Assembly: GCF_014237835.1 (NCBI RefSeq)
Contig: NZ_JACJVI010000016.1
Span: 1 to 64,000, forward strand
DNA: 64,000 nucleotides
From: Rhizobium sp. AQ_MP
GTDB taxonomy: Bacteria; Pseudomonadota; Alphaproteobacteria; Rhizobiales; Rhizobiaceae
Reading direction: 5' to 3'
Below are positions 17,496 to 25,200 of the stretch, piece after piece (positions within the stretch are counted from its first letter, which is position 1; each line of letters starts with the position of its first letter). The position numbers and the translations under genes were made by a program. The notes under the pieces were generated by a model. That model had not been told where the DNA came from. It saw nothing but the letters and a program-made list of their open reading frames with translations, and ran no database searches.

Positions 17496-19214
17496 TTACT
17501 CCGCCGCGATCGGCATGACGCGTGTCGGCCGAAGCGGCTTCTCCTGCGTGTTCGCCGGAACCTTGATGATATCCTCCTTCGGACCGAACGAGATGAGCTT
17601 GCCGCCCTGGACGACGCCGACCATGTCGACGGCCTGCAGCACGCTCGGACGATGCGCCACGATGACGACGATCCCACCACGCTCGCGCACCTTGACGATC
17701 GCCTTCATCAGCGCCTCCTCCCCCTCGGCATCGAGATTGGAGTTGGGCTCGTCGAGCACCACCAGGAAGGGATCGCCGTAAAGCGCCCGTGCCAGCGCGA
17801 TGCGCTGACGCTGGCCGGCCGACAGCGACTGGCCGCCCGCGCCGATCTGCGTCTGGTAGCCATTCGGCAGCCGCACGATCAGATCGTGGATACCGGCTGC
17901 GCGCGCGGCGCGGAAGATCATCTTGGCATCCGCATCCGGGTCGAAGCGCGCAATGTTATCGGCAACCGTTCCGTCGAGCAGCGCCACTTCCTGCGGCAGA
18001 TAGCCGACATTCTCGGTGAAGAAGCGGGTTGGCCACTGCTTGAGGTCGGCGCCATCGACGCGCACCGAGCCGCGCAGAAGCGGCCAGATACCGAGCAGCG
18101 AACGCGCAAGTGTGGTCTTGCCACCGCCCGACGGGCCGATCAGCGCCAGCGCCTGACCGGCTGTGAGCTTGAAGGAGACATCGCTCAGGAGAACGGTACC
18201 GGTCGTGGGGGCGACCGTCGTCATGCCCTCGACGACGAGGTCCTCGCTTGGGGCCGGCAAATCGAATTGTGTAGGCGGGCGGTCGAGTACGGCGAGCGTA
18301 TCCTTGATGCGTGCCCAGGATCGGCGCGCCGAGATCACGCCCTTCCACTGGGCGATCGCCTGATCGACAGGTGCAAGCGCCCGACCGGTAACGATCGAGG
18401 ACGCAATGATCGCGCCGGCCGACATCTCGCCCTTCATGGTGAGATAGGCGCCAAGCCCGAGCGTTGCGGACTGCAGCATCATGCGCAACACCTTGGAGAT
18501 CCCGGCAAAGGTGCCGGCGATGTCTGAGGTCGCGGTCTGGGTTTCGAGATGGCGGCGATTGGCGCTTTCGAACCGGTCGATCGCCCGGTCTGTCATGCCC
18601 ATCGAATAAAGGATATCGCCGTTGCGGACATGGTTGTCCGAAACGTTGTTGCGCTGGATCGCCGCCCGCGTCATCTCCTTTGCGTGACGACGCGAGAGAA
18701 GCTCGGCCGCGATCGTCAGACATGCAAGGAAGGCGGCTCCCCCGAGTGTCAGCATGCCGAGTACCGGATGCAGCATCCAGACGAAGACCAGATAGACCGG
18801 TATCCAAGGCAGGTCGAAAAGCGCGACCGGTCCCGCCCCTGACAGGAAGCCGCGGACCGTATCCACGTCGCGCCCCCGCTCGGAGGCTTCCGCCGAGGAA
18901 TAGCCGAAGCGCGGCATGTCGATCACCACCCGGTGCACGAGCGGGGCGATCTTCCGGTCGACATTCGATCCGAAACGCACAAGCATCTGCGACCGCAGGA
19001 TGTCGAACACCCCCTGGAACAGATAGAGGCCGACGGCGATCACCGACAGCCAGATGAGCGTTGGGATGCTGCCGCTGGTTAACGCGCGATCATAGATCTG
19101 CAGCATGTAGAAGGCGCCGGTCAGCGCCAGGATATTGATGATCCCCGACAGACCGAAGACGAAACCCGTCACCAGGCCTATCCCCGAAAGCTTGTAGTTC
19201 GACTGCTTGTTCAT
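17496..19214 (-). CDS. Type I secretion ABC transporter (PrtD family)
   Basis: About 572 aa: an N-terminal six-helix membrane domain (GFVFGLSGIINILALTGAF and onward) and a C-terminal ATPase. The ATPase carries Walker A GPSGGGKTTLARSLLG, signature LSAGQRQRIALARAL and Walker B FLVVLDEPNSNLD. The layout fits PrtD-type exporters without an N-terminal C39 peptidase. The ATG at 19214 has GGGGGAAG before it, and a GTG at 19226 gives four more residues. It lies just after the giant peroxidase gene and before the 736 aa RTX gene, so it is almost certainly the dedicated exporter of this locus. Confidence 0.93.
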   Translation of the reverse strand: MNKQSNYKLSGIGLVTGFVFGLSGIINILALTGAFYMLQIYDRALTSGSIPTLIWLSVIAVGLYLFQGVFDILRSQMLVRFGSNVDRKIAPLVHRVVIDMPRFGYSSAEASERGRDVDTVRGFLSGAGPVALFDLPWIPVYLVFVWMLHPVLGMLTLGGAAFLACLTIAAELLSRRHAKEMTRAAIQRNNVSDNHVRNGDILYSMGMTDRAIDRFESANRRHLETQTATSDIAGTFAGISKVLRMMLQSATLGLGAYLTMKGEMSAGAIIASSIVTGRALAPVDQAIAQWKGVISARRSWARIKDTLAVLDRPPTQFDLPAPSEDLVVEGMTTVAPTTGTVLLSDVSFKLTAGQALALIGPSGGGKTTLARSLLGIWPLLRGSVRVDGADLKQWPTRFFTENVGYLPQEVALLDGTVADNIARFDPDADAKMIFRAARAAGIHDLIVRLPNGYQTQIGAGGQSLSAGQRQRIALARALYGDPFLVVLDEPNSNLDAEGEEALMKAIVKVRERGGIVVIVAHRPSVLQAVDMVGVVQGGKLISFGPKEDIIKVPANTQEKPLRPTRVMPIAAE

Positions 19215-19237
19215 GGCTTCCCCCACCGAAACTATCT

Positions 19238-19261
19238 CTGCCGGCCCCGCCGGGCCGGCAG
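19238..19261. terminator. GC-rich hairpin between peroxidase and ABC genes (attenuator-like)
   Basis: CTGCCGGCCC and GGGCCGGCAG form a perfect 10 bp stem with a CGCC loop, 16 nt after the peroxidase stop codon on the minus strand. No T-run follows, so it is not a classical terminator. A partial attenuator or an mRNA 3'-end stabiliser is more likely, which would set peroxidase expression apart from that of the exporter. Confidence 0.55.
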
Positions 19262-19277
19262 TTCTGCCATGCAGTCC

Positions 19278-22200
19278 TCAGGACACGCCGAGGAAGTCGT
19301 TGATCGTCAGGTTGTGACGGCCATGCAGCGAGAGTTCAAAGTCCGCGGCGTTGTCCCCTTGGGTATTGCCCCGGATCACAGTGAACTCCTCGCCGTCGCG
19401 CATCTCGTGCGTGATGGTCACGTCGCCGATCGCATCGATCGTCTGGCCTGCTTCAAGCTTCATCGCTCCCATGCCGGTAAAGTCGATCCGGTCACCGGTC
19501 TGGAAGCCGTAGATCGTGTCGCCATTGGCCGACGCCGCCGAGGTGAACTTGAAGACATCGTCGCCAAGTCCGCCATCGATGATGTTGACCGCCATCGACG
19601 CGGTGATCTTGTCGTGGCCGGAGCCGCCGACGAAGTTCTCGAAGCCGTAGAACGTATCTGAGCCCGTCGTGCCGCCGGAAACCGAGCCGCGCTGGTTGAA
19701 GCCATTGCCGAGGTCGACCGTCAGGTTGGCACTGCTTGCGGCATAGTCGAGCGTGTCGATGCCCGCTTCGCCGTAGTAGGTATCGTTGCCGTCATTGGCC
19801 GTGGCGATGACCGTGTCATTGCCGTCGCCGGCCCAGATCCTGTCATCACCCGCACCGCCTTCGATCGTGTCGTTTCCAGCACCCGCGAAGATCTGGTCGG
19901 AACCTGCACCGCCGAACACGATATCCTTGCCTTCTCCGGCATGAACCTCGTCGTCGCCGAGACCAGCATTGATGAAGTCGTCACCGTCACCGCCGGTGAT
20001 CACGTCATCGCCATCCTCGCCGCGAAGGATGTCCGAACCAGCCTGACCGACCAGCACATCGGTGCCCGCACCGCCAAGGATCGTGTCGTTGCCACCAGCA
20101 CCAAGCAGAGCGTCCGCAGAAGCCGTGCCGATCAGTGTCAGGGCTGCCACCGGAACCGGGGTCGGCGTTGTGCCGCCACCTGTGCCTGAGCCGCTACCGG
20201 AACCATTGCCAGAGCCGGCACCGGCACCATCGTCCTCGCCACTGCCGTCCCCTTCACCATCGCCATCCGAAGAGCCATCATCGTCGCCTTCGTCTTCGCC
20301 GCCTTCGCCGTTGTCCCCGCCATTGTCGATGCCACCGTCGTCTCCGCCGGTGTCGCCGCCGCCAGTCTGGCCATCGCCGTCGCCATCGCCATCCCCGTTA
20401 CCATTGTCGTCACCTTCACCCGCGCCGTCGCCATTGGCGCCGTCTTCGAGGTCGGAGGAGAAGATGTCTTCCGGCAAGCCGGTGAGACCGGTGTTACGGG
20501 CAACAATGTCCGAGAAGCCCTGGCCATCGATGAAGTTTTCATACAGATCAAAGTTGTCGAAACGCTCCAGATAATAGAAGCGGTCGGCTTCCTGCAGGCG
20601 ATCGAATTGCTCGTGCAGGACGACCCAGAACGTATCGCCGGCCATGCCGCCATTGAAGTGCTTCTCGGCAAGACCACCGACCCAGAGATCGACACGGTCG
20701 ATGCCCTTGACCAGGCCCGTACCGTCCTGCTGGACAGTCACGATATTGCCGTTGATCGCCTTAAAGGCGGCAATCTGGTCAGCCTGCAGCACGAGGTCCG
20801 GATAGGCGGCGATGAACTGTGCAAGCACGACATCGCTGAGACCGTTGCGCTGCTGGAAGTCCTGCCAGCTCGAATAGGGGTTCATCGAACCGCCATTCGC
20901 TTCCAGGAATTCGACTGCGAACTTGATATAGGGGTCGGTCGAAGCTTTGAGATCGGCCTTGACCTGATTGAGTGTGCCGAGACCCACATCACGACCACGC
21001 GCCACGTTGAAGGCAAAGAGATCGGCCCGGATCCGAACGAGGTCATTGCGGACCGCGTTGACGACGTTGAAGTCCACGTCTTCCGCCGGCTGCTCGACGA
21101 TACCCGACAGGATCGCGCCGGTGCCGAGCTGCTCGTAGCCAGGCTTCGGATCATAGCCTCTGGCCCTCAGTGCCGCCAGTTCGCTCTCCGTGAACACGTC
21201 GTTGGTCGGGTTCAGGAAGGCGTCGAACAGGTTGACCGAGACGTTCTGCCCGTTTGCTCCCTTGACCGTGATCGTATCGCCGATCAGCGAGTGGCCGATG
21301 CGGTAGACGGCCGCAGCAAACTCGTGGCTGATACTCGCGGTCGCCTGATCGTTATAGGCTTCGAAACCGTGGCTGCCATTGCCCTGGATGCCGCCGATCA
21401 GGGCATCGGCAAACTCCGTGAACACGACGCGCTGATATTCAGCCTCGTTGACCATCTTGGCAGCCTGGAAGAGCTCTTCCGGTGTCCCTTCGAAGCCTGC
21501 AGCCTGCAACTTATCAACATGGAAGTTGTGGTTGCGGGCCCAGATGGTGTGCATCGAGGTCAGCGTGAAGTTCTCGTTCGCACGACCGTCGCCACCGATA
21601 TAGTGATCGAGCGGGCTGATCATCGGATTGGCGTCGAGAAGGAGCGCGTGGCTCGAGCCCATGAAGTTCCCGGCAAGTTCCCGGACAACGGTCATGTTGT
21701 AGCCACCGGCCTGCGTCCACAGCGTCGGATAGTATTCCATAAGGGTCTTGCCGGCACCGAGGCCCAGGCCCTCGAAGACGGTTTGGGCCCCGCGGTGATG
21801 GTCGAGAAGCTCCCGCAGCGTAGACATCAGCTGGAAGCCCGGAGCCGACGGATCTTCCGGCCCCATCAGGATGCGAGAACCGACACCGCCCGCCCCATCG
21901 CTTTCGCGCAGGAACTGGCCCACGATCGCGTTGGAACCATAGACCTGATTCTGATCGACATAGGGCGAGGTCTTGTTCAGATGCTCCGGCGTATCACTCG
22001 CCGATTGCAGCTGGCTCGCCAATGAACCGCGGGTGAGATCGGTGAAGTTAGCCGCCGTCGGTCCGGGAATGTCCGCACCGTCGATGATCACCTTGCCGGC
22101 CCCACCCTTCGGCAGGAAGTCGAGACCGTGGTCGAAGTACTGACCGAAGGCCATGAAGAAGATATTGGCGTCATTCGGCGCCTTCGGCAGGTTTGCCTCC

Positions 22201-25200
22201 TGTGCACCGATGGCATTGGAGATCGCACGTGGGTCGAGCCCGTCGAAGATCGGGTTGAGGGCTCGGTTGATGATATTGCCTTGGCCATCCAGCTCGACAC
22301 CGGCACCATAACGGGCTTCGGTCAGGCGGATGAAGGGCTCGTCCGCCGAGCCGAAGGTCGGATTGTCGATATTGTTGCCGTTGCCCGAGAGATCACGGAC
22401 GCCGCCAGCACCTACTGTATCATCATCTCCCTCAAAGGCCGGAAGACCCTTGAGAAGGTTGGTGATGCCCTGGATGTCACGCGCCGTATATTCGAAGGCA
22501 CCTGCGGGTCCAGGGATCGGGCCGGGGTTTTCGACCCCGTGATCGCTGGGCGGGGCAAGCTTCGGAACCTCGCCCGAGAAGGTGATCGAGTGCGCCCCGT
22601 TCGACAGCGTTTTCGTTCCGTCGCCATTTTCCGTCAGCGCATAGTCGGTCGGATTCGCGCCTACGGGGATCTCGACGACATCCTGCGCACGCAGAGTACC
22701 GATGATCGTATCCTGGCCTCCGGCGGAGCGGAACAGGATGCGGTGCGCAGAGGACAGATCCGAAATGTTGACCGTGTCGTTGCCTTCGGAGCCTTCGATC
22801 GTGATCGTATTAAAGTTCAGGCTGGTCGGGTTGAAGTTACCGATCGGGATAACCAGATCGTTGCCCGGACCGGTATTGATGATGATTTCCTCGATGTTGT
22901 CGAGCTCGGCGATCACATTGCCATTGCCGGTGCCATTGCGGGTGATCACGATCTCGGTGTTGGCGTTGTCAACCGTGCGGCCGGTCAGCGCAAGCCAGTC
23001 TGCACGGGCATAGACACGATAGGTCTCTGCCGTATTGTTGCCGTTGACGATGAAAGTGTCATTCGTGCCCGCGCCACCATCAATGAAGTCGCGACCATCA
23101 GTACGGGTAAACACCGGTATGCCCAGGAACAGGGTCGGATTGTCCACCGTCCAGCTAATGATGTCATCGCCAGCGCCAGCGCTGATCGTGTCATTGCCAC
23201 CATTACCGGCGATAATGTCGTCACCGGCAGTGCCGATGAGATTGTTGTTCAAGACGCTGCCGCTGATCGTGTCGCCCACGGGGGTGGTCGGTGCGGAGGT
23301 CACCGTCGTCAGCGCACCGGCGCCATCGGTGTACGTGACCTGAACGCGCAGCAAATTGCCGACCTGAGCCGCAACTGGCGTAAACGTCGACGCGGTGGCA
23401 GCCGCGATATTGCCCCAAGTCGCCCCATTGTTGGTCGACACTTGCCACTGGTACGCAAAAGCACCGAGGCCATCTGGATCGGCGATACCCGCTGTATTGA
23501 CGGACAATTGCTGGGGCCGGGTCGGCGTGAGATCCGAAATCACAGGAGCGCCGCTCTGACCTTCCTGCGCGTTGGTCACGGTGACAGCCAAAGCCTGGGA
23601 GTCAACCGCGATGCCATCGGAAACCTCGACAACCACGTCATAGACGTTGTTGCCGCCAGCATCAGTGGGAGCTTCGAAGTTCGGAGGCGCACGGAACGAG
23701 AGTACACCCGTGTTCGCATCGACCGAGAACAGTGCGGCATCGGCCCCACCGGTGATCGAATAGGTCAACACCTGGCCGGCATCCGGATCGGCTGCCGTCA
23801 CGGTGGTGACGACAGTGGCGTTTTCCGGCCGCGAAATTGAGGCCGTCGCAGCGCCGCCATTAGAGGTGATCTCGGGCGCACGGTTCAGGACATTCGCCAG
23901 CGACACGTCTCCATCGGCAAAGCGCAGCACCTCGATGTTCCTGATGCGGTCGGTGCCGTCGGAAGTAACGAGCCCAAGCGTACCGTCTGGATCAACGTTC
24001 ACATGGGTGACCGTAACGCTGCCGTCCGCGTTGCGGACGAAAGAGTAGTTGGCCCGGACATCCGAGTAGACGGCGACGTCGACATCACCAGTCTTGCCGC
24101 CGTTGACGATTTCGCGAACGATCTTCATCTGGCCGGGTGTGACCACCCGTTCAAGCAGCAGGTCTGAAAGTGCCATGCCACCGAAGGCAGGCGCTGTATC
24201 GGCCGGGATTTCGCCGTTGACGAGTTGAGACTGGAGATAGACCGGTCCTGCCAGACTGTCTGCCGTATATACAGGTCCGCCCGGTGTCGTCGTGATGCGG
24301 ATGCGAACGTTGAGCCATGCGTCCCCGTCGATCACGTCGTCACCGCCGCGCCCCTCGATCAGGTCGCTGCCACCACCGCCGAGCAGGATGTTGCCGTCGT
24401 CGAAGGCGATTTCAGCTTCGCGGGCGGCTTCGCCCACGGTCGTCGTGTTCTGGACAAGATTGCCCAACAGTTCACGCAGACCGGCGATCCGATCGATACC
24501 GGCCTGGCTGAGGTGGTGCTTGACCATGGTGTTCTCGGCGCCGGCCAGATTTGCACCCGGCTCGGCTTCGGGATCCGGCGTCGTCGCGAAGGCGGTTGCC
24601 CGATTGTCGCCGCGCAGTACGTCGTTCTGCTTGTAACCCGACAATCCTTCGACAGCGTCGAAGCGGTTGCGCAGAATGTCCTGCTGGTCGGTGGTGAAGA
24701 TAGGCTTGGTCAGATCCGCATCGGCATTTTCGGTATTGCCCTTGTAGATCGCCCAGTCGTAGCCCCACATGCCTTCATTGCGCATGACGCTTTCGCCCTG
24801 CACCATGATGTCGTCGCCGGATTCGGCGTCGAAGTCATGCTCGTTCTGACCAGCAAACATGACGTCGTGGCCGATGATCGTCGAGTTGAAGAACAACTCG
24901 GAATTGTCGCCGGCCGTCGTGTCGAAACCGTTGCCGCCTTCGATCCAGTCGTCGCCTTCGTTGCCGAGCAGGAAGTCGCCGCCTTCACCGCCAAGCATGA
25001 AGTCGTCGCCTTCGCCGCCGAACATTTCCTTGCCGTCGGGGCCAGCGATCAGGACGTCAGAGCCCTGGTTGCCGAAGACCAGCGCCAGGCCAGAGCCGCC
25101 ATGCACGACGTCATTGCCTTCTTCACCCATCAGGAAGTCGGTCTCGCCGATATCGGTCCCCGAGTTCGTGATGATGTCATCGCCCTCACCACCATGGATC

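Noticed and set aside
20607..23840. Long plus-strand open frames (472 and 570 codons) opposite the peroxidase gene
   Set aside because: They mirror the repetitive, GC-rich peroxidase codons, show no protein-family features and lack ribosome-binding sites.
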